In this document: piece after piece, positions 33,061 to 44,626 of the stretch | How positions within the stretch are numbered: the stretch's first letter is position 1 | Layout of the letters: every line of letters begins with the position of its first letter | NCBI GenBank assembly: GCA_963669975.1 | Contig: CAVLJG010000010.1 | Coordinates: forward strand, 60,693,375-60,757,374 | Reading direction: 5' to 3' | DNA length: 64,000 nt | DNA from: Acanthoscelides obtectus | Taxonomy: Eukaryota > Arthropoda > Insecta > Coleoptera > Chrysomelidae | The notes under the pieces: model-generated | Database searches by the model: none | Told to the model about the DNA's origin: nothing | What the model saw: the letters and a program-made list of their open reading frames with translations, nothing else | Made by a program: the position numbers and the translations under genes

Positions 33061-33794
33061 TCCCAGAATTAAAAAAATTAATTATCAGTAACCGAATTTT
33101 CTCACTAATAACCTTTCGTCTACCCATTTTGAAAACCTTAATAACCCAAAACTATTTTAAACATATTCTGACAGCTGTGATTAATAAAAACAATTGTCAT
33201 GGCTTTTATTTTTCACAGCCACCTATGCGTTATAGACTTATTTTGCTTTGAAATGAAAATAGGTTGATATGCTGTAATTGCAACATGTGTTATTTTTATG
33301 CTGCAAATTTGATTAGGGAGTGATAAAGTTCGTGTTTTCTATATATTATCGAAATATTCATTGTTAATATTTTGTTAATATTTTGCTACATTTTCATTTT
33401 TTGTGTTTGATAAGAAAAAACTAAGATTTCAATAGTTGGGCCAACTGAAGTGGTTAGGGGCTCGTAGTTGGTTTAAGCTCATCGAATGAGGAAGGGTATA
33501 ATGTAACTCATTTATATTAATTAATGGTAATGATATTGAAAATAGTATAATTTAAAAAACTCAGAGCTCACATGTCAGATCGAAATTGTAATCATGCCAC
33601 CATGTAGAAGAGAGAAAGTGGCAATGTTATTGTGTGATTTGGTTGAAATTTGTAGACAATGTGGATGTTTGAAAAGTTTTGTTTTGAAGTAAAGCCAGTA
33701 AAAATAAAGAAGACTTAGAGTAAAGTTGGAAATATGTACTTTGAAATGCTTAGCCTTCAATTAAATGAACCTGATGATCTTGTGATAAATTCAA
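33061..33794. other. No gene recognised
   Basis: AT-rich spacer without supported features. Confidence 0.4.
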
Positions 33795-34150
33795 ACAAAC
33801 TGAAAAATAAGTACAGTCCTAGTGCTGATGAAATACCAACAAACATTGTGAAGCTAATTGTAAATGAAATTGAAGATACTTTGTTACATTATTAATAATT
33901 CTCTAAAATTTTGATTTTTTTCTGAACATTTGAAAATGTCAGAAATAAAACCGTTACTAAAACAGGGTGGTCTATTCATCATTATACGCCCCTTAGTATT
34001 CTAAATTTGCTTCTCAAAACAATTCTGTCTGTATATAAATAAGTGTTTTTATGGCTAAAAATAAATTGTTTAGCATCAGTCAGCAGGGCTATATTCTAGG
34101 AAGATCTTCAATTACAGCTATATATATATTGCAAAATTTAACAAATCAGG
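33795..34150 (+). pseudogene. LINE reverse transcriptase fragment
   Basis: Broken frames read LKNKYSPSADEIPTNIVKL, NNSLKF, MSEIKPLLKQGG, RPLSILNLLLKTILSVYK, then QQGYILGRSSITAIYILQNL. These are RT motifs 1-3 of jockey-like LINEs (kSPG-DeIP, RPiSlL--lsKi, Q-GFr-g-ST--Ai). Stops and frame changes occur throughout. Confidence 0.7.
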
Positions 34151-35130
34151 GAACATGGTATGATTATCTAGACCCCAAATAAGTTTTAATATAATCACAT
34201 AGCTCTTTTTCATATCTTCATCCATAAAAATACACTAAGTATCAGCTAAAATGTATATATATCGAGCAGTTTCTAAGTTTTAATATAATTTTTATATCTT
34301 GCTATGAAAACAAATTGGGTTCACATATTATATAGGCATATTGTATAGAATAATTAGCTTTGTTACGATAAATAATAATTATAACCAAAATAGTAGCAGT
34401 CATATAAGAACAAAGTTTAGAATATAAGAGAAACCTAGGCTATCTAAAAACAAAAATAAACGTTATTAATCCTCTTACCACCTATTAAACTGTAAACCAA
34501 TAATTCTGTATGTTGCAGTATTACGTATTACAGGAGGGAAAATTAAGTTACAAAACAGTTGTCGTACATTATTTAGAAGACCCAATTTACAAGAAATAAA
34601 CAGCTGGTGGCCGACAGAGTTGACAATAAAAAAATGGCATCAAGCAGGTTGAGTCAGTGCAGAGTATTCAGTTTATATAGGATTATCTTCCTCAAGTTAA
34701 ACGTCAGAACGAAAATTAAGCGATTTTTGTTTGATTTTTCGTTTTTTTTTTTTTCGTTAAATTCATTGCCACTGGACCGATTTTCAAAAAGTACAAATCT
34801 TTTTCGTCCTTGCTATAGTAGCAACCTTGTGTGAAGTTATAAACGAGCCAAGGAATAGAGGACAGGCCAAACGAAATGAATGAAATGATTTTTCGTGATG
34901 TCCATATCGTATAACATCCAGAAAACATGAGATCTAATTTTCGAAATGTTTCGCGATTACGATACTTTGATAGCTGTTAAGAAATTCTGGGGAAAAAGTG
35001 TTTGTTTAAAATGTTTGATTCAACCTAATCAAGAAAACAAGACAATTTATATTGTGAGGCAGCAAACGTAATATTAAATAAAAAAATTCTGGAAAAAAGT
35101 GTGGGCAGTACAGGGGGATAAAGTCCTCCT
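34151..35130. other. No gene recognised
   Basis: AT-rich spacer; the open frame at 34607-34834 is T-rich and shows no domain. Confidence 0.4.
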
Positions 35131-35134
35131 GTAC

Positions 35135-37229
35135 AAGTATTTTGCAAATCTGTTCCGGGAATTGAAAATGTCGAATAGATCGTTAAACATCTGTATAAAA
35201 ATAGACGTTGTCTTCCCCCAAGTATAACAGCGCATCTGCTACACTCTTACTCAGCGCTTGAGTCGCAATTTTCACCTTCATTTTCTCCCTTGCCCACTGG
35301 AGGTTTCTGGGCCTTATTTTTGTAGCTAAGTGTAATGAGAACTTTGTATATCAACCAGTTTCACTAAAAAATTCCAATCTGGTTGCCAGACATATCTGTC
35401 AAATAGTTCTGAGAACCAAAAGTATTTCGGACTAATTTTATCATGTAACAAGGATCTAAAAATATATAAACTTTGTTGCTAGTTATAGGGTGATTGAAGT
35501 ATATTTTCAGCTGTTTGGGATCACTAAAATTGGCTCCTAGACGTGATGCCATGGTCAAATTAACAGGGGCGCCGTCAAATGTTAGTGAAGTAACAGTTAC
35601 TCCTGACTGGTTAACAAATGTAAGACAGTGTTTAACTACGTCGGCTTTCTCAGCACCACTAAGGCCATCCAAGAAAAAGTATCCTACTGGTATTTTCCAC
35701 TACCCATTAATGCATGCTAGCATGAATACTAGTACTTCTTTTGCCTCAACAGATCCACAAAACTTGGTACCTGTCCATTCTACTTGTTTCCTAATTGACA
35801 TTTCATCTAAAACTAAATTGCAAAAAAATTCTTTTCCCTGGGCAGCTGCTTCTTCCTTTTTCAATATTAATGCATTCAATGTCTCTTTTGTGAATCCTGG
35901 TGAACCATCTATTGACTGATACCATTTGCTTATAGTATTGTTGTGAGGAAGTGACTTATTGAAAGTATTTCTCACAAAATTATAATCTCTTGGTGAATAG
36001 AAAGCTAGAGTTAAAGCGAATGATCTTATAGCTAGACTGTATTTTTGAGATGCAGGACCCATCAACATTCGCTCCAAAATTTCAGCAGCAGACTCTGGTA
36101 ATGATTCCTGAAATATGAATAATTACGCTTAGTGGTTGGAGTCCTTTGTGGACGTATCTTAGTTACCTTTAACATATTTTCTGACGATTCTGATGCATGT
36201 TTGGTTCTCAGCAGTTTCAACAGGCTGCTTAATGTTTTAATTCTTCTCCTTAAAGTTGTTACTGTCGTCTGGAGGCCACGTTTTTTTTCCTCTTGGATTC
36301 TAAGGCAGATTTCAGAACTCTGAAATTTCTTTTTGCCTTTTTTGGGATGGAAAAATCCTCACTAGATATATCACCCACATAGCGAACTTTCCTGAAATGT
36401 TCAGATTTAAGAAAAATCACCTAAAACTGCTTTAAAACATTTTAAATAAATTAAGAATAAACTCCTTAATCATAACATAATAGCTACGTCTTCGTCCCAA
36501 GGTCAATTTAATATTATTTACTCAATAAGTTTTTTTAAACTTCTCTCGCCTCTTATGTTACTTTTGTTCTTATCAAGCATATGCTCTTGTACCCCAGCAG
36601 TTTTAGCAGGACTATCACTTTCTGATGCTGATAATGTTGAGGAAGTATGGACATATTGCCTACAAAGAAGAATTAATTCCTTTGTAGCATTATAAAAGCA
36701 CAAACGTTTAATAAGACTTACTCTTCATTTGATGGGCCCGGGCAAGTTATACATCTCTTCATCCATGAAAAACCTGAAAACAACAAATGAATAAGTGCTA
36801 TGAATAGTATACTGCTAATCAGGACTTATCAAACATTTAGTAAGGGTTATATTAAGGCATATATCAAACTGAATGAGTTTCAACTTCATCATCTTTTTTA
36901 TGGTACAGCTTGATATAAGCTCTACTTAAATCATTACAAAACCCCAGATAATTTCCTGAATACTTTCTTGTTGTACTTAAACCTACAATGGTGGTGTTTT
37001 TCCATCTACGATATCAATTCAGCAGATATAAAATGCTACCATATGGATATAGGACTTCAGAAATGTTCAATTTCATAGAGATTTTAATATACTACAAACT
37101 AACATGATAGAGAATATAAATTAAACTTACCTTTTTCTAGCAGGAGTCCCCTCACAAGTGATTGAAACGGCAGATATAGTACTACAATCTGAGTATTCTT
37201 GCTTCGCTGGACTTACAGATGATTCTGAA
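35135..37229 (-). pseudogene. P-element/THAP9-like transposase remnant with introns
   Basis: Likely exons on the minus strand: 37229-37131; 36773-36722 (RCITCPGPSNE, donor GTAAGT); about 36664-36540; about 36387-36170 (RYVGDISSEDFSIPKKAKRN, one frameshift, then a coiled stretch); and a large exon from 36107. The last carries SPRDYNFVRNTFNKSLPH, KWYQSIDGSPGFTKETLNAL, LVLDEMSIRKQVEW and SLTFDGAPVN, and breaks at 35699. Downstream frames down to about 35140 contain VKLVDIQ and QALSKSVADALLYL. These blocks are specific to the P-element/THAP9 transposase. A THAP zinc finger was not identified. Confidence 0.85.
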
Positions 37230-37244
37230 CTATAATAAAGCATA

Positions 37245-37246
<2 letters not shown>

Positions 37247-37295
<49 letters not shown>
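37247..37295. repeat. TA microsatellite
   Basis: Uninterrupted TA dinucleotide run of about 49 bases. Confidence 0.95.
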
Positions 37296-37297
<2 letters not shown>

Positions 37298-37788
37298 GTA
37301 CATCAGAGGTAAAGTGTACTATGTCACAAAAGGTAGATTTTACAGGAGAGCTTGGTAAAGGATATTTCTTCAAATATTCTGCTCTTGTTCATTTGCACAT
37401 TTACAGATCAACCTCAAATTTTTTTTTCTACGAACGAAAAGGTGGTGCTTCACCTAAGAGCATGAACTTTTTGTTTTAATACCAGTAATTTTTTGTTTAA
37501 CAGGACTTGGTACCTTTTACATCTGAATCTATTTTCTATTGGTGGACATGGTATGCTAGTTTCTTGAATTTAGATGGCAGTATTTTATACCTCTGAAAAC
37601 AGTATTCCTTCCTGCACTTAGCTCATTAATTAATTTATTAAAATAACACATGGAATGTGTAACCCAAATCATTCTTTATTATCATAATGTATAAAGTAAA
37701 TGCAATACGACGTGAACATTGGAAACTAACAAACTATTCATTTTGATACTGTATAGAGTTAAATGAGGGCCTTTATGAATTGATAACT

Positions 37789-39807
37789 CTATCCGTCAAT
37801 GACATTGTTCGCAGTTTGAGGAATATTTTGATAAAAGTTGTGGAACATTTTTGGTACCCATTGCATTAGCTTTTGGAGGTCTTCGTACTTTTTATCTGAT
37901 ATGGGCTTAGGTCCAACGCTGATCAAAGGAATTTCTTCAGGAAAGATGACCGATCTTCGTGAAATACGATTCAAATCCAAAACCTCGAAATCTCCATTGA
38001 ATGTGTCCTTACAAAACATCTTACCGGGATGGTCAGCATGAATCTGAATGTGAACTAACTGGGATATTTTGAAATCGTTTCCACTTTCAAATTTTTTTCT
38101 ATGCAGAAACGTTGAACTGGATCCCTCTTATCAGTGACAAGATATTTTTGAAATCGGTAGTCTCCATGTTAATCAAATGGATTACTAGTACTAGAAATTC
38201 GCACCAGCTGTTGCGAATCGCATGGAGTCATGATTTGGAATTTAGTCATTCTTTTTCTTGCTCTCTCTATTAATGAATGATCACTATCTACCTTTAGGTG
38301 AGTATGCCCCCTTAGAAGATATTTGTGATTTATTACTTTTAATGTTGGTATCTGCCTTAAAATTGTAAAGTAAGCTAAAACTGAGTTAATTTTGCGATTT
38401 TGTGATGGACAGTTATCTGACCATATAGTGAACTCTTCAACGTCCTTGCCAACATTGACAAGAGCCCATTTGAGTAAGCAAGATGCCATTTCATTTCCCC
38501 CTAAACCTGCAACACTCTCATCCCACATACAACAAGTTGTGTGACTTTTGGAGAATCTTTAATTGTGTAAATGTCCACAATTTTAAAGAATAGAAGCTTT
38601 GAGCATTCTTTAAGGCTGGTGTTGGTAAGCATTTTTCTAGATCAACTGTCAACACCTTATGTTTTTTGTTTACCTTCGAGTTTGATTTATCTTGTCTTTT
38701 GAGGGCATACCTGTCACTGGATTCAGTCAGATGTTGATCATACTCTCTTTGTACGACCATCCGTTCTTCAGTCGACTGCTTCAGTTGAACAAAAGATATC
38801 TGTCACACTGGTCACACGTGTCGTTATCGGGAACTTTAAATGAATAGTTGAATTCATTGTTAAATATCTCGGTGTATAGCCACAGCTTTGGAATATCAAT
38901 TTCAAGAATATTTTTATCCAACATTTCTTGTTTATAAAGCTCGTACATTTTTTATATGCATAAGCTATTTTCGAGATATTTTTTGGATGAGCGCTCTCTA
39001 GTGTAATGAGACTACTGTTGGAAACTTCAAAATGTGGTCTCTTATGGTATCCTTTACCTCAGCCGATATTTTATTTGGGGGAACCTTTTTACCTCGATTG
39101 TCGGATTAAACCATACCACCTATGACTTTTTTACATAGAGCAGTAGACACAAATGTTTGCGAAATTCCTAAAGTGTTCAAAAATAACGATTTACAGACCT
39201 CAACTTGAATTTCATCAATAGTGAAGTTGAATTTCCTATTGGAAGTTTTCTTATTATTTGCCCTTTCCCCAGTTCTTTCACGCCTCCTTTTGATTGGAAC
39301 TAATTGTACACATGAAGCAACAAATTTTCGTTTAACGTTGATGGTTTTGGAAGGTGACCAAAACTGTTTAAAGATACCCTCGTGCTCGATCTGGTGAACT
39401 TTTTTAGAGCATTGGAACCTGCACTTATCTTTACAAGATGGGCCCATAGATTTGACATTAACTACAGTATTGCGCTTAGAAATATACGGTTCACCAGAAA
39501 GGGATTTACGTTTCCTCACATTACATTTCCATTTAGCTATATTCCTCTGACGCTTCTTTGTCTTTGCCGGTTCTGGCACGTTTTCCTCATTAGCTGAACC
39601 TAAATGTCTCTCAGAGCTGTCGGTGCTAGTAGTACTATCTGAATTTACAAAATCCGGATCTTGTATGCTGTCATCCGAATTCTCAAAAGCCAGACCTTTT
39701 TCACCTGCCATGTTATCGACGGATGCGTTTTGCCTCCTTTTAGCTAAACAAAAAAACGGTGAATAAATACTAAAAGATATTGGGAAGAAATTGTTCATCT
39801 TTGTCAC
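37789..39807 (-). pseudogene. Sola-like transposase remnant (second subfamily)
   Basis: Probable start MAGEKGLAFEN at 39711, an acidic/Ser-rich leader, RNIAKWKCNVRKRKSLSGEP, then a Cys-rich block (GPSCKDKCRFQCSKK) and FTIDEIQVEVCKSLFLNTLG to 39106. Decayed frames hold IRDHILKFPTVVSHY, FNYSFKVPDNDTCDQCD, LTVDLEKCLP (38640-38660), WDESVAGLGGNEMASCL, IWSDNCPSQNRKINSVLAY near 38410 and LLRGHTHLKVDSDHSLIERA near 38270. The D / SDN-Q-N / GHT-HS-IE series is a plausible RNase H-like DDE triad. Same overall family as A1, A2 and B, but diverged. No terminal repeats found. Several indels. Confidence 0.75.
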
Positions 39808-40139
39808 TATTTGATGTATCGCACCGAAGCTCCGGAGCAGCTATCACTTTTGTAGAATCACTCAATGCTTCTACTAAACTTTGAAGATTAGGAATGTCTC
39901 TTCCCATAGCCACTAAATGATCAGCTTCTCGTTTAACAACAGCACCCACCCCATCAGGTGCACCTTCACCATGGCCACTTTCACTATAATGCCAATTCAG
40001 ATGGTTTACAGCTAAGTATCTTGCTAGAAAGTGTTTCATCAAAAAAAAAATATTTTTGTACTGGGTAGATGGACCATCTGATAAGAAATGCACAGTTTTT
40101 ATGGTTGTAGTAATTTTTTGAATTTCTGTGACAGCCAAC
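39766..40139 (-). pseudogene. C-terminal part of the 'SDGP' transposase-like family
   Basis: An acceptor (CACTTACAG) precedes 40139. The frame reads TTTIKTVHFLSDGPSTQYKN, then SESGHGEGAPDGVGAVVKRE and LSDSTKVI. SDGP-TQYKN and GHG-GAPDGVG are recurrent motifs of an uncharacterised repetitive protein family in invertebrates, with conserved Asp residues suited to an RNase H-like fold. It is probably the 3' part of the same family whose N-terminal half is at 21.3-22.3 kb, by recalled family architecture; the two are not parts of one copy. Confidence 0.55.
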
Positions 40140-41038
40140 TGTAAGTGAGCACAGATTGATTGAGGGTCATGTTGTCAGCTGACTGACAGGGTACAAATAG
40201 AAAGCGGCACAATATTACATGCTACGGGATCCTTATAGTATATAACTACAGTATGTAGAATTATCTGTGCTTTGGAACCTCCAAAATGTTGCCGTTTTGA
40301 AAGCACATTGACCGATTTGCTCACTTTAGTTATACTATGAACACAAATTTTCATAACTTTTTTCGATCGATAGAGTTATACGTGGATATTTTTGTTGTTA
40401 TAAGTAGAAGGGTACAGGTGGAAAAGATGAATGTCACAAGAAGTAAGTTTTAAGAAAAGTGACTCCTAGACTCATTGTACAGGGTGGGTCAAAGATCTGA
40501 TAGAGTACCTTAGATTCCTTATAATAAGAAATTGAGAAAAAACTAAATTATAAATAAAAATATATTTTCTGATATACAAGGTAGCCCAAAGTGAAATCAG
40601 ACCAAACATTTTTCAATGGAAAATCCTTTTTATATGTATATATTTTTTATATGCTGGCTTCCATGTCCAAATTCAATTTTGTTTTGAGATATTGAGGCCA
40701 GAAATGAACCTTTCGTTATATCTAAGGGTTCATTAACCATCAAAATGCCTATCTTAGGTTTTACAATCTGTCCTAATATGAGAACTACCTCAAAAGAAAA
40801 TTTATTACACAGGGCCTAGAACATAAGAACAAGTTGATTTTCAGTCGCTCAAACACGAAATTATTTCTAAGTATTTTTTTAATTGGGACAGGACAAAACA
40901 GTGAACCAGAAAAATCTTTATACAATAGAGTATAGAACAAACTAAACAAAATTAATGGTAACGCGATGCTCAGGTCACATATTGTAAAGAAACAAATTTA
41001 TCAGTAGTTATTAACTTTCCAATGCTCAGCTCAGCATA
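40140..41038. other. No gene recognised
   Basis: AT-rich spacer. ACAGGGTGGGTCAAAG near 40480 and CAAGGTAGCCCAAAG near 40577 look like single mariner-type ends but are not arranged as a pair. Confidence 0.4.
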
Positions 41039-41992
41039 CAGGGTGTTTCAAATTCGACCCTTACCATTGGGTCTCGGAAACTGTAAGGATACAAAGTCGC
41101 ACTGGGGGCAAATTTACTTATTTAGGTAATTAACAAAATTCCGGCATTTTGTTGATTATCTAAATACGTAACTGCCCTCATTTGAGCGATCTTGTATCTG
41201 AATAGTTTCCGACCTAACAAAGATACAAGATATTTTGTCTGTTTTTTTAATTTATTTTTATTTTTCAACATAGTCTCCTTGTACCTCTACACACTTCTCC
41301 CAGCGAGCTCCCATCTCTGTAGCCCGTCCAAATAGTTCTCGGCGTTTTTCTCTGCAAAATAATTGTTCACGAAGGTGATTGCCTCTTCATTCGACGAAAA
41401 TCTGTGTCCTCCAAACGCAATTTTTAGATGAGGGAACAAAAAGAAGTCTCTTGGGGCTAGATCTGGTGAGTAAGGCGGATGGTCAGGCAGTTCAAACTGT
41501 AATTCGTGGATTTTCGCCATGGCAACCGCTGAGGTGTGATACGGTGCATTGTCTCGGTGAAACAGGATTTTCTTTTTCTGCAAATGTGGCCGTTTTTCCG
41601 CAAGCTCTTCCTTCAGCTTGTCAAGTAATGATGCGTAGTATGCTCCTGTAAAGGTTTTTTCTTTTTGAAGATAATCGATTAAAATAACTCCATGACAATC
41701 CCAAAAAACAGTCGTCATCAAGTTCCCAGCCGAAAAAATAGTTTTTGCAAGTCCATTGTTTGGGCTGCATTTTAGTTTCGAGGGTATAATGGTGCATCCA
41801 AGTTTCATCTACAGTAATTAATCGTCGCCAAAACGTGGATTTATTGCGCCTAAACTGCGCAGGCAGAGCGTTGGAAATGTTCATTCGAACACGTTTTTGT
41901 ACTGCGGACAGCTTTCTCATGCCTAAATGTTGATTTAATATGTGACAAACACGTTCTTTTGACATTTTCATAATCTCTGCTATCTCCTCACT

Positions 41993-44207
41993 TTAACCCA
42001 TTTGATCCCACGATTTTTTTTTCTCGAAAAAACAGTTTTTTTTTATATTTCCTGCTTGATTTTGTTTTAGAATGCTAATATAAATTACTTTTTGACAAAA
42101 AAATTCGTATTTTTAAAAAAATGAGTTGTACTCATGCGAGTACAGTGGGCTAATTAGGTATAAACTACGTGAAAATGAAAATGTTTTATTTATCACTGCT
42201 AGTAACAAATTATGAAAACTTATGCTATAACTAACAACTATGGAATTGTATAAAACAATCACGTTCCAAACACAGGGTGACCTAACATTTTATGCACGTC
42301 CAACGTACTCTTTGGTGGCATACTCGGCATCGGAGTTGTTTGTGTATTTTTTGGGGGTGGCCGCCTTCATTTCTAATTAGACTGATAGGTGCGTTTCTTA
42401 GAGTAAGTAGTTTTCGAGAAACATCTTAGGTGACGCACTATTTCTCGTTCAAATCCCAGAAGATCCAGTTCTTTATTATCGCATGACTTGTATAGCCTCC
42501 AAGAGTTGACGAGTGCGGCGTTTAGCATGTGAGTGAAAAGGGGCCACCACCATTTCTTTCCTTGTATACTGACTCTATAGTTATTGACGGATTGGTCAAA
42601 AAGATCAACACCGCCCATGGACGTATTGTACGTGGAGAAAAGTCTCGGTTGAGGTACATCGATTTTTCCTTTGGCAGCAGCACACCAGCCTTTTACCTTG
42701 GAAAGTGGCTCAATAGTATCATAATTTGCTACCATGGTGACAACGTTATTGTCTTTCCATTTTACAAAAACCATCAAGCATGTTTTCTCAAAACGATATA
42801 ATATCCGCGATTTATCTTTCTCATTGCATTGGAGGGTGCCAAGGGACATTTTCTTATACGGTTTTCTCTTGCTGTGCCTGTGGCCCGAAAGCCTTTTTCT
42901 TTCAAGGTTTGCATCAAATTATAGCTCGTAAAATAGTTGTCAAAAAATACTTCGTGGTCTGTGGGCACATCAACGACATCCAGCATGTTCAGAACAACCC
43001 TTGAGCCTAACGGTAAAGCTGAGTCTTTCTGGTTATCTACTGCTGCCCCGCAATATCTATCAAAATTGTAGCAGTAACCAGTTGAGCTGCAGAGCATAAA
43101 GTCTTTGAACCCGAATCTAACTGGCTTTCCCCTAATAAACTGTTTCGAAGAGTGATGCCCAAAATACTTCACCATGGCTTCATCAATTTACAAGTCTTTG
43201 TGGAATACTCCAAACTTTTTGTTTAGTTTGTTCATTAGCGGTCTAACTTTGTACATTTTATCGTTTTTATTGATTTGTGAATTATCTGCCAGATGCAAGT
43301 ACGTTTTGATTTCTTGAAAACGGTTCATTGAAATTGAATAAGCCACTGGGGGAACAAAAAAATCCTCATCTAGACACCTATAGTTGCGCTCTCGCGGCTG
43401 TCTATGATATCCACTCATAATTAAAATAGCAAGGAATACCCTCATTTCTTCCGGAGTCACATGAAATAGATTATTGTTATTTTGAGAGGCATGCAGATTT
43501 GTCTGCTCCACAATAAACTCGATAACTTCAGTGTCGAAATTTTTTTCAAAAATTTCAACAGGCGTTTTATGTCTGATTTGGTCTTTCATGGCATCCAGGC
43601 GATCCATGTAACCTGTTGTAGACACCATATTGATATCTAACATATCTTCTGTCCAGGCAGGTTCTTCAGTTCTATTTTGATCGCTTAGTAATTTTTTTCT
43701 TAGTGTAGCTAGTGGAAGGTTGTCTTCTTCATCGCTGTCTGATTTATCACTTGTCTAATGAAGCTCTATTTCCCCTGCAACATCGTTGGGAAGATTTTGC
43801 GGCTGGAGATCATCCTCATCAATATCTTCATTATCTGTTTGGTAATCAACATCTGGAGGAATGACCACCACCGATATATTTTGGTAACTGGAACTTGCTA
43901 CATCATCTGCAGCTAAGTCAAGCGTTCTATAACGTTTTCCATAAAAGCTACCTAAAAGCATAGAAAAAAGCAAATAAACATGTTTGACCTTATATAAGCC
44001 CGCTGTACTCAAATGAGTACAGATCTATATTCTAAGAACTCGGTAACCATAATCAAACAGAGCTGCTACCATGTAAATAAATGGAACTAGTACTTACCTG
44101 TCTAACAAAAAGCGGCAACAAAACACGTAAATAATCTAAAATACGGCAAAAAGTTGAGCAGCCAAATTGTTGATGAACACGAACTGACCGGTAAATTTTA
44201 GAATATT
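41993..44207 (-). mobile_element. piggyBac element inserted at TTAA in the mariner
   Basis: TTAA lies at both edges (41993-41996 and 44204-44207). Mariner coding sequence continues on either side, so the boundaries are defined by the interrupted gene. The left end starts CCCATTTGATCCC. The right end does not clearly mirror it, so that terminus has diverged or been rearranged. Subterminal inverted repeats are clear: 43999-44022 (CCCGCTGTACTC...GAGTACAG) mirrors 42127-42149, each containing a GTACTC-n4-GAGTAC palindrome. Confidence 0.82.
42373..44012 (-). pseudogene. piggyBac transposase (copy 3), nearly full length
   Basis: Acidic leader at 43900-43755 (DYQTDNEDIDEDDLQPQN), an in-frame TAG at 43755, then SDSDEEDNLPLATLRKKLL continuing to 43188. 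The globular part has AILIMSGYHRQPRERNY. A TAA replaces the residue before IDEAMVKYFG (first Asp). FFDNYFTSYNLMQTLKEKGF carries the second Asp. A frameshift near 42830 leads to VKWKDNNVVTMVANYD, STYNTSMGGVDLFDQSV (third Asp) and a C-terminus at 42373. The usual C-terminal Cys-rich domain is short or missing. Two stops and one frameshift: a fairly young pseudogene. Confidence 0.9.
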
Positions 44208-44626
44208 AACTGAAACTCTACGTCGGTAATTGCAGTTTTTGGACGTCCCGAACGTTCATAGTCTTCCAAGCCCTTACGGCCACGTTTAAATTCAGCTGCC
44301 CAAATTTTCACTGTGGTAAATGATGGGGCAGTGTCCCAGTACACGGAATCGCGTAGGCGTATTGCCTTTTAAAAACAACTTATTTAACGACAGCTCGATA
44401 CTCGATTTAGTCCATTTTCACAAAAACAATCACATCGAATCAATCAGACTGCGCGTCCAAAATACCTTAAACTTTGGTGATTAACTGTCAGCAGATGAAT
44501 AACGAAATTCACTATCTTTTATTTACAAGTGCTGTCATCTTCACGTTGGGTTGGGAAACTATTCAGACTACCCTCGTACAGTCTCTGAGATCGTAATGGT
44601 GTGAGGGTCGAATTTGAAACACCCTG

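Larger units (their letters stand above)
41287..44415 (-). pseudogene. mariner transposase, interrupted
   Basis: Starts at ATG 44415-44413 (MD-stop-IEYRAVVK). HTH part WDTAPSFTTVKIWAAEFKRG and LEDYERSGRPKTAITD lies to 44208. It resumes at about 41990 (EEIAEIMKMSKERVCHILNQ), then RRLITVDETWMHHYTLETKM with the first Asp. After a frameshift it continues VFWDCHGVILIDYLQKEKTF, LFHRDNAPYHTSA (second Asp) and HPPYSPDLAPRDFFLFPHLK (third Asp, mariner DD34D type), ending at 41287. Stops, one or more indels and the insertion inactivate it. Confidence 0.9.
41039..44626 (-). mobile_element. mariner element split by a piggyBac
   Basis: Left end CAGGGTGTTTCAAATTCGAC at 41039; right end is its inverse at 44604-44626. 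Twenty-three terminal bases pair perfectly. TA precedes the left end (41037-41038); the right flank is TTTA, so the duplication is eroded there. The middle, 41993-44207, is a piggyBac insertion, leaving about 1.37 kb of mariner, close to the usual length. Confidence 0.88.

Noticed and set aside
40479..40595. Two mariner-like ends
   Set aside because: They are in the same orientation and do not pair.
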